DNA of 43,042 nucleotides. It comes from Candidatus Zhuqueibacterota bacterium. GTDB taxonomy: Bacteria > Zhuqueibacterota > Zhuqueibacteria > Residuimicrobiales > JAFGEC01. The DNA lies in assembly GCA_016931775.1 (NCBI GenBank), contig JAFGEC010000606.1, forward strand, positions 1-43,042. Reading direction: 5' to 3'. A program made the translations under genes and the position numbers. Numbering within the stretch: position 1 is the stretch's first letter; each line of letters begins with the position of its first letter. Shown piece by piece: positions 16,330-25,424 of the stretch. A model generated the notes under the pieces. It saw nothing but the letters and a program-made list of their open reading frames with translations, had not been told where the DNA came from and made no database searches.

Positions 16330-17256
16330 TTGTCAAAAAATTCATTCAGAATCACATTATTAATATCCATATTGCTGCACTTTGTTTTTTTGCTATTATA
16401 TAAACCACTTGCCAGCATAACACTTTTTCCTTTTAACGACAAAATTGAGGGCCAAATACCCGAACCCCTCACTTTCGATCTGGTGAATCCCCTTGCTGAG
16501 TTGGTCGAAACCCCGCCGGACGCTGAGATACCGGAACCCCAAAATGCACGGTATATGTCCGATAAAAACGCCCGTGCCCAGGACATATATGCAGACAACG
16601 ATTTACCATCGGGAGATGCTTTCAGTCGTGGACGAACCGATTACAAACTTTTTGCCGGTGGCGGTAATTTGACCGAACAGGTACCACAACAGGTATCGGA
16701 GCAAACAGCCGAACAAACAAACGACCAGCATGACCTGACCGACTCTCCCGAACAGGAAGAGAGTCTGACATCCGGAGATGTTCGTCTTTTTGACAACCAA
16801 AGGTATACTCGCCGATCGCAAAAATTCGATCCGGCCCTTCTGCGTGGCTCCGGCGCCAACCGTACTCTGCCAGCCAATAATTTTTCCGATGATGTCAACT
16901 GGGACAATCAAAATTCCGACGCCAGAGACCTGGGCGGTGTGTCACTGAACACCTATGCATGGGATTTTGCACCGTATATTATTTATATGAAAAGAAGAAT
17001 GCGCGAACATATCTACCCGCCGCCGGCGTTCTCGCAAATGGGCGCCATTCAGGGTGAAATATTAATCCGTTTCCGGGTTGAACGGGACGGCACGGTCAGC
17101 AAATTGGAATTAATTTCCTACAAAGGCCACAAATCTCTGGCGGAAACAAGCCTGAATGCGGTCAAAGGCTCCGATCCTTTTAAACAACTTCCGGAAAATT
17201 TTCCGGAAAAATATTTGGAATTAACATGGACATTTATATATTCCATCTTTCGATAA
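16330..17256 (+). CDS. tonB: TonB/TolA-like energy transducer
   Basis: A 308-aa protein with the TonB layout: a short basic N-terminus and one membrane anchor (ISILLHFVFLLLY, about residues 12-25) including the conserved His. A long polar, Glu/Gln-rich periplasmic linker (about 70-200) follows, then a C-terminal TonB domain from about residue 210 (YMKRRMREHIYPP...GEILIRFRVERDGTVSKLELI). It begins at TTG (16330) with AAGG upstream. With the following ExbB and ExbD it forms a Ton or Tol-type motor that passes proton-motive force to outer-membrane receptors. No TolB or Pal gene is nearby, so I prefer Ton. The linker has only modest proline content. Confidence 0.88.
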   Translation: MSKNSFRITLLISILLHFVFLLLYKPLASITLFPFNDKIEGQIPEPLTFDLVNPLAELVETPPDAEIPEPQNARYMSDKNARAQDIYADNDLPSGDAFSRGRTDYKLFAGGGNLTEQVPQQVSEQTAEQTNDQHDLTDSPEQEESLTSGDVRLFDNQRYTRRSQKFDPALLRGSGANRTLPANNFSDDVNWDNQNSDARDLGGVSLNTYAWDFAPYIIYMKRRMREHIYPPPAFSQMGAIQGEILIRFRVERDGTVSKLELISYKGHKSLAETSLNAVKGSDPFKQLPENFPEKYLELTWTFIYSIFR

Positions 17257-17297
17257 ATCAATACAGAAAAATAACAGGCTGAACGGAAAAAAAAATA

Positions 17298-17948
17298 ATG
17301 AAGGAAGCAATCTTATTTCTCTCCAAGGGTGGGGTCGTTATGATTCCACTCATCTTATGCTCGATTATCGGATTGGCGATCGTCATCGAAAAGGCTTTCA
17401 GTCTTAGGCGCAGACAGGTTCTCATTCCGGAAATCATTAATGTAATCGACTCGATTGAAACAGTCGACGATATTAAACTGGCCATCAATATATGTAAAAA
17501 AAATACAGGTCCTTTGGCCAACATAATTCTTACCGGATTGAGTTACCAGTCTCTACCCATGGACGAAATTAAAGAGCTCATTAACGATGAAGGCCGGCAG
17601 CAAGTTCGGATTTTGGAACGCGGCCTTTCGATTTTAGAGATCATCGCCGGGATCGCACCGTTGCTGGGCCTGCTGGGTACTGTCGTTGGTATGATCAAAG
17701 TTTTTAACGTTATATCCACCCAGGGTGCAGGACAGGCAAACCTGCTGGCCGGTGGTATTTCCGAAGCACTGATCACGACCGCTTCCGGTCTGGTTATCGG
17801 AATACCCATTCTGGTCGCCTTTTTTTACTATACCAAACGTGCTGAAAATTATATATTGGATATCGAAAAATACTCCACTGCTCTGCTGCAGAAAATACGC
17901 ATCATCAATTTACCCCAAACAACAAAAGTCTCACAAAATGCAATTTAA
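17298..17948 (+). CDS. exbB: ExbB/TolQ-family proton channel subunit
   Basis: A 216-aa inner-membrane protein of the MotA/TolQ/ExbB family. It has an N-terminal membrane segment (GGVVMIPLILCSIIGLAIVIEK), a cytoplasmic helical stretch, then two membrane helices: GIAPLLGLLGTVVGMIKVF, carrying the family's Gly-rich signature, and LITTASGLVIGIPILVAFFYY. It pairs with ExbD to form the proton-conducting motor for the TonB-like protein encoded just upstream. Its 3' end overlaps the ExbD start by 11 nt. Length and topology are normal. Confidence 0.95.
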   Translation: MKEAILFLSKGGVVMIPLILCSIIGLAIVIEKAFSLRRRQVLIPEIINVIDSIETVDDIKLAINICKKNTGPLANIILTGLSYQSLPMDEIKELINDEGRQQVRILERGLSILEIIAGIAPLLGLLGTVVGMIKVFNVISTQGAGQANLLAGGISEALITTASGLVIGIPILVAFFYYTKRAENYILDIEKYSTALLQKIRIINLPQTTKVSQNAI

Positions 17949-18342
17949 AGAAACGAGAAAAAAATCACAGGGCATAAACATCACCTCACTTATTGACGTT
18001 ATGTTTATCCTGCTGATCTTTTTTATGGTATCTTCCAGTTTTATCGAACAACCGGGTATGAAACTGGAATTGCCCACAACAAAAAGTCAGGAAGTGGCAA
18101 AAATCGAAAATCTGGTGATATATATCAGCAAGGAAGGTGATATTCAGTTAAATGAAATACCGGTTGCGCTGGAAAATCTGCCAGAAGAAATTAAAAAACT
18201 GGTGCCGCAACTGGACGAGAAAACAATTATTCTAAAAGCTGACAAGGAATCGGCACACGGCCTTATCGTTCAGGTCATGGACATTTCCAAGCGCAACGGG
18301 CTGGAAAAAATTGTTATCGGAACAAAAATCGAACCCAATTAA
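17938..18342 (+). CDS. exbD: ExbD/TolR-family biopolymer transport protein
   Basis: A 134-aa protein starting at the ATG at 17938, inside the end of exbB; the longer open frame upstream is exbB read out of frame. It has a short N-terminal cytoplasmic part, one membrane helix with the key Asp (TSLIDVMFILLIFFMVSS), and a periplasmic domain of about 90 residues ending KIVIGTKIEPN. The membrane Asp is the expected proton-binding residue. It completes the tonB-exbB-exbD unit; the 11-nt overlap with exbB suggests coupled translation. Confidence 0.95.
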   Translation: MQFKETRKKSQGINITSLIDVMFILLIFFMVSSSFIEQPGMKLELPTTKSQEVAKIENLVIYISKEGDIQLNEIPVALENLPEEIKKLVPQLDEKTIILKADKESAHGLIVQVMDISKRNGLEKIVIGTKIEPN

Positions 18343-18359
18343 AACGACGGGGATAGCTG

Positions 18360-18836
18360 ATGAAAATAGCACTTTTATCCGACAGTCACGACCATCTCGA
18401 TGTATTACATAAAGCAGTCGATTATTGTAACAAGCTGAACGTTGCTGCGGTGCTGCACGCCGGTGACCTGGTGGCACCTTTTGTCCAGCGTGCTTTGAAA
18501 AATCTCCGGGCCCCGCTTACGATGGTTTTTGGCAATAATGACGGAGAAAAAAACGGCCTGCGGCACGTTTTTCAAAACCAAATATTCGATCCGCCATACG
18601 AATTGGAACTAGACGGCCAAAAAGTCCTGATGCTGCACGATCCGATTGTCCTTCCTGCACTTGAAAAATCGGAAGTCTATGATCTAATTTTATACGGCCA
18701 TCTGCACGAAATTTATATCAAAAAAGAAAAATGCCTTGTGGTGAATCCGGGTGAGCTTTGCGGATGGTTAACCGGAAAATCGACATTCGCAATATGGGAT
18801 ACGAAAGAACATACAGCAGAAATCGTCGAGTTGTAA
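18360..18836 (+). CDS. YfcE/MJ0936-type metallophosphodiesterase
   Basis: A 158-aa calcineurin-like phosphoesterase of the small YfcE/MJ0936 family. The metal motifs are all present: LLSDSHDH (residues 5-12), HAGDLV, FGNNDGE, MLHDP and YGHLHE, ending with VVNPGE. Members hydrolyse phosphodiesters, including cyclic nucleotides in vitro; the physiological substrate is unknown. The ATG is 17 nt after the exbD stop, so it is likely the last gene of this rightward string. It converges with the YrdC-family gene 23 nt away. Confidence 0.92.
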   Translation: MKIALLSDSHDHLDVLHKAVDYCNKLNVAAVLHAGDLVAPFVQRALKNLRAPLTMVFGNNDGEKNGLRHVFQNQIFDPPYELELDGQKVLMLHDPIVLPALEKSEVYDLILYGHLHEIYIKKEKCLVVNPGELCGWLTGKSTFAIWDTKEHTAEIVEL

Positions 18837-18859
18837 TGACTTTTGATCATACCTTCAAA

Positions 18860-19483
18860 TCACAGCCCCAGAATCTGTTCCAGTTGCTTTTTTCCGGCTC
18901 CCCGACGTATGACATGAGGTTTTTCATCACACAAATCGATCACCGAGGACACATCATGTGATAAATGGCCGGCATCAAGAAAAATATCGACAAAATTGGC
19001 AAACGATTCATATAAATCCTCAGGATCGTCAATATATTCCTGATCGGATAGCCGTGCACTGGTACTAATGACAGGATTGCCGAACTCTTCCAGCAGCGCA
19101 TGACAGATCTTATCATCGGGTACACGGATGCCGACCGTTCGTTTCTTTTCAAGCAAAATTTTGGGGACCAGACGGGTGGCCGGAAGAATAAAGGTAAAAG
19201 GTCCCGGAAGCAAATGCCGCATTATTTTATAGGCCGGCGTTGAAACGTAAGCGTATTTGGCAATATCCTTCAGGTCCGGGCAGATAAAACTCAGTAACTT
19301 TCTTTTCTTAAAACCCTTGACCTGATAGATCCGTTCCACGGCTTTTTTATTAAACAAATCGCACCCCAGACCATAAACCGTATCGGTCGGGTAGATAACA
19401 AGGCCACCTTCCCGCAATACTTCGGCCGCATACCTGATATAGCGTTCCTGAGGATTTTGTTGATTTATCTCGAATCGTATCAT
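18860..19483 (-). CDS. YrdC/Sua5-family threonylcarbamoyl-AMP synthase, YciO-like branch
   Basis: A 207-aa single-domain YrdC protein. The opening GGLVIYPTDTVYGLGCD and the later RTVGIRVPDD and GNPVISTSA blocks are family signatures for making threonylcarbamoyl-AMP, used for the t6A modification of tRNAs reading ANN codons. Several segments are closer to E. coli YciO than to TsaC: KLLSFICPDLKDIAKYAYVSTPAYK, LLPGPFTFILPAT and SSVIDLCDEKPHVIRRGAG. Whether it is the main t6A enzyme or a paralog depends on what else the genome encodes. It is divergent from the metal permease gene. Confidence 0.9.
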   Translation of the reverse strand: MIRFEINQQNPQERYIRYAAEVLREGGLVIYPTDTVYGLGCDLFNKKAVERIYQVKGFKKRKLLSFICPDLKDIAKYAYVSTPAYKIMRHLLPGPFTFILPATRLVPKILLEKKRTVGIRVPDDKICHALLEEFGNPVISTSARLSDQEYIDDPEDLYESFANFVDIFLDAGHLSHDVSSVIDLCDEKPHVIRRGAGKKQLEQILGL

Positions 19484-19588
19484 AATTAAAAAGATTAAAG
19501 TTAGTTTAAAAATTTAATAGTTGCAAGTATTTTGAATAAATATAAATAAATCTTTGTTTTAATAATAAAGTATAATATTGGATAAACT

Positions 19589-20848
19589 ATGATATTTGAA
19601 ATTATTACAGGTATATTAACTAGCACCTATCAGCTGCTTCTGGATATGGCGCCTTATTTACTGTTTGGTTTTGTTTTTGCCGGTATTTTGAATGAATTTT
19701 TTTCAACGGAGAAACTGGCCAAACATCTGGGAAAATCGAGTATTCGTTCAGTATTAAAAGCGGCAATTTTCGGAATTCCCCTGCCGTTATGTTCCTGCGG
19801 CGTGATACCACCGACGATGACTTTGCGGAAAAACGGCGCCAGTCGCGGTGCGGTGATTTCCTTTCTCATTGCTACACCCACGTCCGGGATCGATTCCATC
19901 ATGGCGACCTGGTCGTTGTTGGGACCGTTTTTCGCCGTTTACCGGGTTTTTGCCAGCTTTGTTGCAGCGGTATTTTCAGGTATAAGCACCAATTTGCTCG
20001 ATGAAAAGTCATCCGAAATCCGGACGACTAAAAATGAAGAAAAAAACACCTTTTATCAGACAGGATTTCTCCGGCGAATCGGCCGAATTTTTCACTATGC
20101 TTTTTTCGAGCTATTGGGGGAAATCGGTAAATGGCTCATACTAGGTCTTTTTGTCGGAGGTGTGATCACGTTTTTTATTCCCGATAATTTTTTCAGCGAA
20201 GGTTTATTGACGGGGTGGCAGGCTATTTTGGTCATGCTGGTCATAGGATTGCCGTTATACGTTTGCGCCACAGGTTCAATCCCCATCGCCGCAGCTCTGT
20301 TCATGAAAGGCCTCAATCCCGGTGCCGCCTTTGTCTTTTTGTTGGCCGGTCCCGCTACCAACGCTGTCACGCTAACGGTCATCGGCAAGTATTTGGGAAG
20401 AAAAACTGTACTGATCTATCTTGTAACCCTGATCATCAGCAGCATCGGACTGGGTTTACTGCTGGATGTACTATGGAAGGTTACCGGATATCAGCTTCAT
20501 TTACATACCCACGGGATGCATGAGATGCTGCCCGTATGGCTTAAAACAAGTGCCGGAATTTTACTGATGGCTTTGCTTGTATTTTATTACATCAAAAATT
20601 CACGTCTTTTTTCTTCAGAGGAGAAATTATTAGAAATGAAAACTGTATACAAGGTTTCAGATATGACGTGTAACAATTGCGTCGCGCACGTCACAAACGC
20701 GCTTAAATCAATTAAGGGAATTGAATTTGTGAGCGCAGATTTAAGCAAGAAGAATATATTTATTCAACATGAGGACCATGTAACCTCAAAGCAAATGGAA
20801 AATGCAATCCGGGATGCAGGATATACGCCGGAAGCCGTAGGGAAATAA
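19589..20848 (+). CDS. SO_0444-type heavy-metal permease fused to C-terminal HMA domain
   Basis: A 419-aa membrane protein. Residues 1-345 form the permease (DUF318/ArsP-like) with about eight membrane segments. They include the signature PLPLCSCGVIPP (about residues 65-76) with a Cys pair likely to bind metal, the SFLIATPTSGIDS block, and its repeat-like counterpart in the second half (LYVCATGSIPIAAAL). Residues 350-419 form a heavy-metal-associated domain with VSDMTCNNCVAHV (the MTCxxC copper-type site). The SO_0444/SO_0445 class is described as Cu/Zn efflux. The fused HMA could deliver the ion to the pore. I see no adjacent metal regulator. An AT-rich 105-nt divergent gap precedes it. Confidence 0.88.
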   Translation: MIFEIITGILTSTYQLLLDMAPYLLFGFVFAGILNEFFSTEKLAKHLGKSSIRSVLKAAIFGIPLPLCSCGVIPPTMTLRKNGASRGAVISFLIATPTSGIDSIMATWSLLGPFFAVYRVFASFVAAVFSGISTNLLDEKSSEIRTTKNEEKNTFYQTGFLRRIGRIFHYAFFELLGEIGKWLILGLFVGGVITFFIPDNFFSEGLLTGWQAILVMLVIGLPLYVCATGSIPIAAALFMKGLNPGAAFVFLLAGPATNAVTLTVIGKYLGRKTVLIYLVTLIISSIGLGLLLDVLWKVTGYQLHLHTHGMHEMLPVWLKTSAGILLMALLVFYYIKNSRLFSSEEKLLEMKTVYKVSDMTCNNCVAHVTNALKSIKGIEFVSADLSKKNIFIQHEDHVTSKQMENAIRDAGYTPEAVGK

Positions 20849-20925
20849 ATGGGAATTATAATATAAAAAAGTTCAGCTCGATAGGACAATCGAAACAGAA
20901 ATTATTTATTTAAATCAAAATAATA

Positions 20926-21105
20926 TTATTCCAACGAAGAACCTTCATGGCGTCCGCAACATTCAACTTCCTTTTCATCGGAGGAACAACGTTCTCCACC
21001 GCAACAGCTTGAAGGCCGTTTTTTATATTTGGAAAAATACAAGGCCGCACCCATTATAACAAAAACCAAAACCAAAAAAATAAAGACAACCAGATATTGA
21101 CTCAT
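20926..21105 (-). CDS. nqrM: NqrM-like small cysteine-rich membrane protein
   Basis: A 59-aa gene short enough to be missed by automatic callers. The ATG at 21105 has a strong AGAGGAG ribosome binding site and follows the apbE stop by one nucleotide. The product has one N-terminal membrane helix (VVFIFLVLVFVIMGAALYF) and a cytoplasmic Cys-rich tail: SCCGGERC (residues 33-40) and ECCGR (48-52). NqrM (DUF539) has one membrane helix, conserved cysteines starting with SCGG, and is encoded after apbE in nqr operons, where it is needed to install iron in the NqrD/NqrE site. Position, topology and SCxGG-type motif fit; the tail is shorter than in gammaproteobacterial NqrM. The alternative is a FeoB-associated Cys-rich protein, but no feo genes are present. 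Confidence 0.75.
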   Translation of the reverse strand: MSQYLVVFIFLVLVFVIMGAALYFSKYKKRPSSCCGGERCSSDEKEVECCGRHEGSSLE

Positions 21106-21106
21106 T

Positions 21107-22096
21107 TTACTCCTCTAAAAAATCATTAAATTGCTGTGTTTTCTTTTCGATAAAACCATTTTTATCCCGAATAATCATAAAAACCGCCAAATCGTTCCGT
21201 AAAGCAAGATTGTATCCTTCCTCCGGCCCCAGAACCGTAATGGCCGTCGCCCACGCATCCGCAACCATACAGGAATCATGAACCACCGTCACCGAGGCCA
21301 GCTTGTGCATAATCGGCCGGCCGGTACGTGGATCAATAGTGTGGGAATAACGTACACCTTCACGCTCATAATAGTTATGGTAATCACCGGATGTTGCCAC
21401 GGACTTTTCCGAGAGAGAAATGATCTTTTGAATACCGCCCAATTCATCCGGTGTTGAAATTCCAATCTGCCACTCTTTTCTGTCAGGATTCCGGCCACGA
21501 ACGCGAATTTCCCCACCCACCTCGATGTAAAAATTTGCAATTTTGAGTGAATCCAAATACTCAGCTACTTTGTCAACTGCGTAACCCTTGGCAATTGCAG
21601 AAAGATCGATATTCACTCCGCCCAAAAATTTCTTTAAACACGGCGGATTGAGCTGTACGTCGATATGATGATAGCCGACATCTTTTTGCAGACGCCTTAT
21701 TTTTTCCTGATGCACGACTTTAGTTGACCGTTCTCCCGGCCCAAAGCCCCATAAATTAACCAACGAACCCACCGTAATATCAAAAGCACCGCCGGATTGC
21801 GCGGCAATTCTTTGGGCACAATACACTACCCGCACCACATCTTCCGATACCGGGAACCAATCATTTCCATTCGATCGATTAAATCTCGAGATAAAAGAAT
21901 TTTCCTGATAGGTGGACATGGCGCTGTCCATTCGGTTTAGAATACTCTGTACATCCGATTGTATCTGTTCGGAACCCAAAATTGTTTTTACGGTATATGT
22001 TGTCCCCATAACACGACCCTGATAAACAAACACGGGCCGGCGACATCCGAAAACAGACAAACTTAAAACAATTAAAACCAAAATAGTGCGGTTCAT
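21107..22096 (-). CDS. apbE: FAD:protein FMN transferase ApbE (lipoprotein)
   Basis: A 329-aa ApbE, which covalently attaches FMN to Thr in NqrB and NqrC outside the cytoplasmic membrane. The signal peptide MNRTILVLIVLSLSVFGC has a lipobox. Conserved parts are VMGTTYTVK (about residues 29-37), LVNLWGFGPG, the FAD/metal core NIDLSAIAKGYAVDKV, VEVGGEIRVRG-like IEVGGEIRVRG, VATSGDY, SHTIDPRTGRPI and the metal-binding VADAWATAITVLGPEEG. It lies directly after a terminator hairpin that follows nqrF and is followed one nucleotide later by the NqrM-like gene, so its expression may be lower than that of the structural genes. Confidence 0.96.
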   Translation of the reverse strand: MNRTILVLIVLSLSVFGCRRPVFVYQGRVMGTTYTVKTILGSEQIQSDVQSILNRMDSAMSTYQENSFISRFNRSNGNDWFPVSEDVVRVVYCAQRIAAQSGGAFDITVGSLVNLWGFGPGERSTKVVHQEKIRRLQKDVGYHHIDVQLNPPCLKKFLGGVNIDLSAIAKGYAVDKVAEYLDSLKIANFYIEVGGEIRVRGRNPDRKEWQIGISTPDELGGIQKIISLSEKSVATSGDYHNYYEREGVRYSHTIDPRTGRPIMHKLASVTVVHDSCMVADAWATAITVLGPEEGYNLALRNDLAVFMIIRDKNGFIEKKTQQFNDFLEE

Positions 22097-22111
22097 AACA
22101 GTGCCTTTGTT

Positions 22112-22145
22112 AAAAAAGCCCGATTCATCACTCAGAACCGGGCTT
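22112..22145 (-). terminator. Rho-independent terminator after nqrF
   Basis: Reading the minus strand, AAGCCCGGTTC pairs with GAATCGGGCTT (11 bp with one G-T wobble) around an 8-nt loop, followed immediately by a run of T. It begins 4 nt after the nqrF stop and ends about 15 nt before the apbE start, so readthrough is needed for apbE unless it has its own promoter. Confidence 0.85.
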
Positions 22146-22149
22146 GTTT

Positions 22150-23385
22150 CTAAATACCAAAATCATCAAACATGATGTGATCTTCCTCCACACCCAAATT
22201 ATCCAGCATCTTGAGAACCGCATCATTCATAAGCGGCGGGCCGCAAAGATAGTACTCGCAATCTTCCGGAGCCGGATGATCTTTTAAATAATGATCAAAC
22301 AAGACCTGATGGATAAAGCCGGTGTAGCCGGTCCAATTATCTTCGGGCAAAGGTTCAGACAGACCAACATGCCAGTTGAAATTGTCGTGTCTGGCAGCCA
22401 GTTCATCAAAATCCTTTTTATAAAATAATTCCCGCAAACTTCTGGCGCCGTACCAAAAGCTGATTTTTCTTTTACTACGAATACGTACCAGTTGATCAAA
22501 AATATGTGAGCGCATAGGAGCCATTCCGGCGCCACCGCCGATAAACACCATTTCCGCATCGGTATCTTTGGCAAAAAACTCCCCATAAGGACCGGAAATA
22601 GTCAATTTGTCGCCGGGTTTGAGATTAAAAATAAAAGATGACATTTGACCCGGCGGTGCTTCCGGTTTTTCCCGCGGAGGTGTCGCTATTCGCACATTCA
22701 GCATGATGATCCTGTTCTCTTCCGGATAATTTGCCATAGAATAGGCGCGCATGACCTGCTCATCAACTTTGGACGTGTAACGCCATAAATTGGACTCATC
22801 CCAGTCCGGTTTAAACCGGGATTCTATTTTAAAATCCTTAAAACTCACCTGGTGAGGCGGCGCCTCAATTTGGATATAGCCGCCAGCTCTGAAATCAAGC
22901 GTTTCACCCTTTGGCAGTTCCAGCACCAGCTCTTTGATAAAAGTGGCGACGTTTTTATTTGAGCGAACGGTGCACTCCCATTTTTTAGTATCAAAGACTT
23001 CCGGCGGTACTTTTATCTTTATGTCCCTTTTCACAACCAGCTGACAAGACAACCTGTAACCTTCACGAACCTGCCGGCGATTGAGAACGCCTTTCTCAGT
23101 CGATAAAACATCCCCGCCACCTTCAGTGACAATTACTTTACATTCTCCGCACGTTCCGCCCCCCCCACAGGCAGAGGGCAGGAAAATTCCTTCAGCAGAA
23201 AGTGTATTCAATAATTTTCCGCCAATATCAACATCAAGCGATTTTTCGGAGTCATTGTTAATTGTGATTCTCGCCTTACCGGATTGCACCAGCTTTGATT
23301 TGGCCAGCAAAATGAGAAATACCAGCGCCAGTACGATCAATGTAAAAAAGATAACGCCAAGTGCGATCAACTCTAAACCCTGCAT
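22150..23385 (-). CDS. nqrF: Na+-translocating NADH:quinone reductase subunit F
   Basis: A 411-aa NqrF, the NADH-oxidising subunit. I start it at the ATG at 23385 (AGAGGA about 7 nt upstream) rather than 23448, which runs into nqrE. It has an N-terminal membrane helix (about residues 5-28) and a 2Fe-2S ferredoxin domain with [10 protein letters not shown] (Cys73, 79, 82) and Cys114. The FAD domain has [11 protein letters not shown]. The NADH domain has [15 protein letters not shown] and [14 protein letters not shown], with the subfamily-specific IMFDDFG end. Electrons pass from NADH through FAD and the iron-sulfur cluster to the membrane subunits. It is the last structural gene of the operon, followed by a terminator. 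Confidence 0.97.
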   Translation of the reverse strand: MQGLELIALGVIFFTLIVLALVFLILLAKSKLVQSGKARITINNDSEKSLDVDIGGKLLNTLSAEGIFLPSACGGGGTCGECKVIVTEGGGDVLSTEKGVLNRRQVREGYRLSCQLVVKRDIKIKVPPEVFDTKKWECTVRSNKNVATFIKELVLELPKGETLDFRAGGYIQIEAPPHQVSFKDFKIESRFKPDWDESNLWRYTSKVDEQVMRAYSMANYPEENRIIMLNVRIATPPREKPEAPPGQMSSFIFNLKPGDKLTISGPYGEFFAKDTDAEMVFIGGGAGMAPMRSHIFDQLVRIRSKRKISFWYGARSLRELFYKKDFDELAARHDNFNWHVGLSEPLPEDNWTGYTGFIHQVLFDHYLKDHPAPEDCEYYLCGPPLMNDAVLKMLDNLGVEEDHIMFDDFGI

Positions 23386-23395
23386 CGAATATCCT

Positions 23396-24007
23396 CTATA
23401 ATTGAATTCCAGAAAAAAGCATAAATGCAATTGCCATAAGGCCCACAACGATAAAAGCGATTCCTAAACCGCGCAAACCCTGTGGTACATTACTGTAACG
23501 CATTTTTTCACGCACACCGGCGAGGGCAATCACCGCAAGTCCAAAACCCGCACCGGAACCCAGACCAAAGACCACACTTTCCGGAAAGGTGTAATCTCGC
23601 TCTACCATAAAAAGCGCACCTCCCAGAATGGCACAATTAACCGTAATAAGCGGTAGAAATATGCCGAGGGCATTGTACAATTTGGGCACATATTTATCCA
23701 GCGTCATCTCAAGAATCTGCACCATAGCGGCAATGACACCGATGTATGTGATTAAACCCAAAAAAGTCAAATCCACGTTTTCAAGTCCCGCCCAGGCTAA
23801 CGCGCCCTTGCGGAGGACATTGTTATATATCAAATTGTTGACGGGCACGGTAATTGTTTGTACGACCAAAACCGCGATTCCCAAACCTACAGCAGTTTCA
23901 ACTTTTTTAGACACGGCCAGGAATGTACACATGCCCAAAAATAACGCAAGCGCCATATTTTCAATAAATACCGATTTGACAAACAGACTCAGATAATGCT
24001 CAAACAT
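23396..24007 (-). CDS. nqrE: Na+-translocating NADH:quinone reductase subunit E
   Basis: A 203-aa integral membrane protein with six hydrophobic segments, homologous to NqrD and RnfA. Family features include [27 protein letters not shown] near the N-terminus, with the Cys that contributes to the intramembrane iron centre, and [17 protein letters not shown] with the second Cys. NqrD and NqrE together hold this cluster inside the membrane. The gene lies 3 nt after nqrD and its stop precedes the nqrF ATG by 10 nt. Length is normal. Confidence 0.97.
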   Translation of the reverse strand: MFEHYLSLFVKSVFIENMALALFLGMCTFLAVSKKVETAVGLGIAVLVVQTITVPVNNLIYNNVLRKGALAWAGLENVDLTFLGLITYIGVIAAMVQILEMTLDKYVPKLYNALGIFLPLITVNCAILGGALFMVERDYTFPESVVFGLGSGAGFGLAVIALAGVREKMRYSNVPQGLRGLGIAFIVVGLMAIAFMLFSGIQL

Positions 24008-24010
24008 ATT

Positions 24011-24631
24011 TTATTCCTCTTCTACCTGTTCCGGTTTCCATCTCCGGATGGCCCAAATAATCATACCGATTAACAGAAACGCACTTGGCGGCAGCAGTAA
24101 CAATCCGTTTGGATTGTAAATCCCACCTTCCGTATTGAGCCGTAAAACCGTGATCCCCAAAATTTTTCCTGATCCGAATAATTCACGCACCAAACCGACC
24201 GTCAGCAAGATAAAGCTGTATCCCAATCCGTTGCCGATACCGTCCAGAAAACTGGCCCAAGGTGGATTTTTAAGGGCAAAACCTTCCGCCCTTCCCATGA
24301 CAATACAATTGGTAATAATCAATCCCACGTAAACCGAAAGCTGCTTGCTGATATCGTAAGCGAACGCCCTGATGACCTGATCGGCTATAATAACCAGGGA
24401 GGCAATTATGGTCATTTCAACAATGATACGAATGCTGCTGGGTATATGATGGCGGATCAGGCTGACGGATAAATTTGAAAAAGCCACTACAAAGATGACC
24501 GCCAATGACATGACGATGGAGGTCTCGAGTTTAGAAGTCACGGCAAGAGCTGAGCAGATGCCAAGTATCTGTTTGGCGATCGGATTGTTATCGAAAATGG
24601 GATCCAGCAGTATTTTTTTATTCTTGCTCAT
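24011..24631 (-). CDS. nqrD: Na+-translocating NADH:quinone reductase subunit D
   Basis: A 206-aa membrane protein, the partner of NqrE. I use the ATG at 24631 because GGAGG lies about 6 nt upstream and the product then begins [29 protein letters not shown] as in other NqrD proteins; the longer frame overlaps nqrC out of phase. Visible features are the [14 protein letters not shown] segment with the first cluster Cys, [16 protein letters not shown] with the second, and six membrane helices. It overlaps the end of nqrC by 14 nt, pointing to coupled translation. Confidence 0.97.
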   Translation of the reverse strand: MSKNKKILLDPIFDNNPIAKQILGICSALAVTSKLETSIVMSLAVIFVVAFSNLSVSLIRHHIPSSIRIIVEMTIIASLVIIADQVIRAFAYDISKQLSVYVGLIITNCIVMGRAEGFALKNPPWASFLDGIGNGLGYSFILLTVGLVRELFGSGKILGITVLRLNTEGGIYNPNGLLLLPPSAFLLIGMIIWAIRRWKPEQVEEE

Positions 24632-25424
24632 TTGCACCCTCCTTTTCCAACACCGCGAGAAACGGACCGTAACCGTTTTCACCAAGCCAGAATTTAATTA
24701 ATTGGTCCACACCGCGGGTGGTAATGGTTGCGCCGGTCAGTCCGTCAACCTGGCTTTCGGCACCGGGTTTGGAGGGATCCACCTTTCCTTTCAACACCTG
24801 CAGCACCAGCTCACCGGTATCGTTAAACGCTTTTTTACCATCCCATTGTGCTTTCCAGGACTTGTTATCCACTTCACCGCCCAAACCGGGGGTTTCGCCG
24901 TGTTCATAAAAAGTTAACGCCCGGACAGTTTTCAGGTTCTTGTCCAGCGCCAGAAAACCATATAGTGTCGACCAGAGTCCACGTCCATACACCGGTACAA
25001 TAATTTTTTCAACGGTTCCCTCTTTTTTCACAAAATACACAATCATGTATTTCGGTTTACGTTTGATCTGGGCGATATCCTGGTCCGCTTCCAAGGGGGT
25101 GCTGTATTGTGAACTTTTGGCAATTTCTTTAATATTAAAATTCTCGGGTGTAAAATTTTTATCATACTCCGATTCCGGTAACGGTGTGCCCGACGCCAGT
25201 TCGATGATTTGCGGTTGAATCCGTTCCTGAAAAATCTGCAGGAAATCTTCCCTGTTGTCTTGCAGCAGATCACCGGCGGCAAGAATATTTTTTATCTCGT
25301 CACGCTTTTTATTTTGTTCCTGTTTCTCGTTGAGTGTTACTGCAGTGGTCGACACCAGTATTGAACAAACCAAACAGACGCCGAGAGCCACCATGATGGT
25401 CTTGAATGTGCTGTCATGTGACAT
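24618..25424 (-). CDS. nqrC: Na+-translocating NADH:quinone reductase subunit C
   Basis: A 268-aa subunit with one N-terminal membrane anchor and a periplasmic FMN-binding domain. The flavinylation site is [11 protein letters not shown] (residues 227-237), with Thr233 as the expected FMN attachment residue for Apb[18 protein letters not shown] and [13 protein letters not shown] are further family blocks. The start ATG lies inside the end of nqrB (11-nt overlap). Together with NqrB it forms the covalent-flavin part of the electron path that drives Na+ export. Confidence 0.97.
   Translation of the reverse strand: MSHDSTFKTIMVALGVCLVCSILVSTTAVTLNEKQEQNKKRDEIKNILAAGDLLQDNREDFLQIFQERIQPQIIELASGTPLPESEYDKNFTPENFNIKEIAKSSQYSTPLEADQDIAQIKRKPKYMIVYFVKKEGTVEKIIVPVYGRGLWSTLYGFLALDKNLKTVRALTFYEHGETPGLGGEVDNKSWKAQWDGKKAFNDTGELVLQVLKGKVDPSKPGAESQVDGLTGATITTRGVDQLIKFWLGENGYGPFLAVLEKEGANEQE

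Noticed and set aside
19565-19580. Perfect TATAAT upstream of the metal permease
   Set aside because: No acceptable -35 element at 16-18 nt and it lies within about 15 nt of the ATG in very AT-rich sequence.
20877-20896. Small inverted repeat TCGAT...ATCGA between the metal permease and the NqrM-like gene
   Set aside because: A 5-bp stem with no adjacent T run in either direction; too weak to call a terminator.
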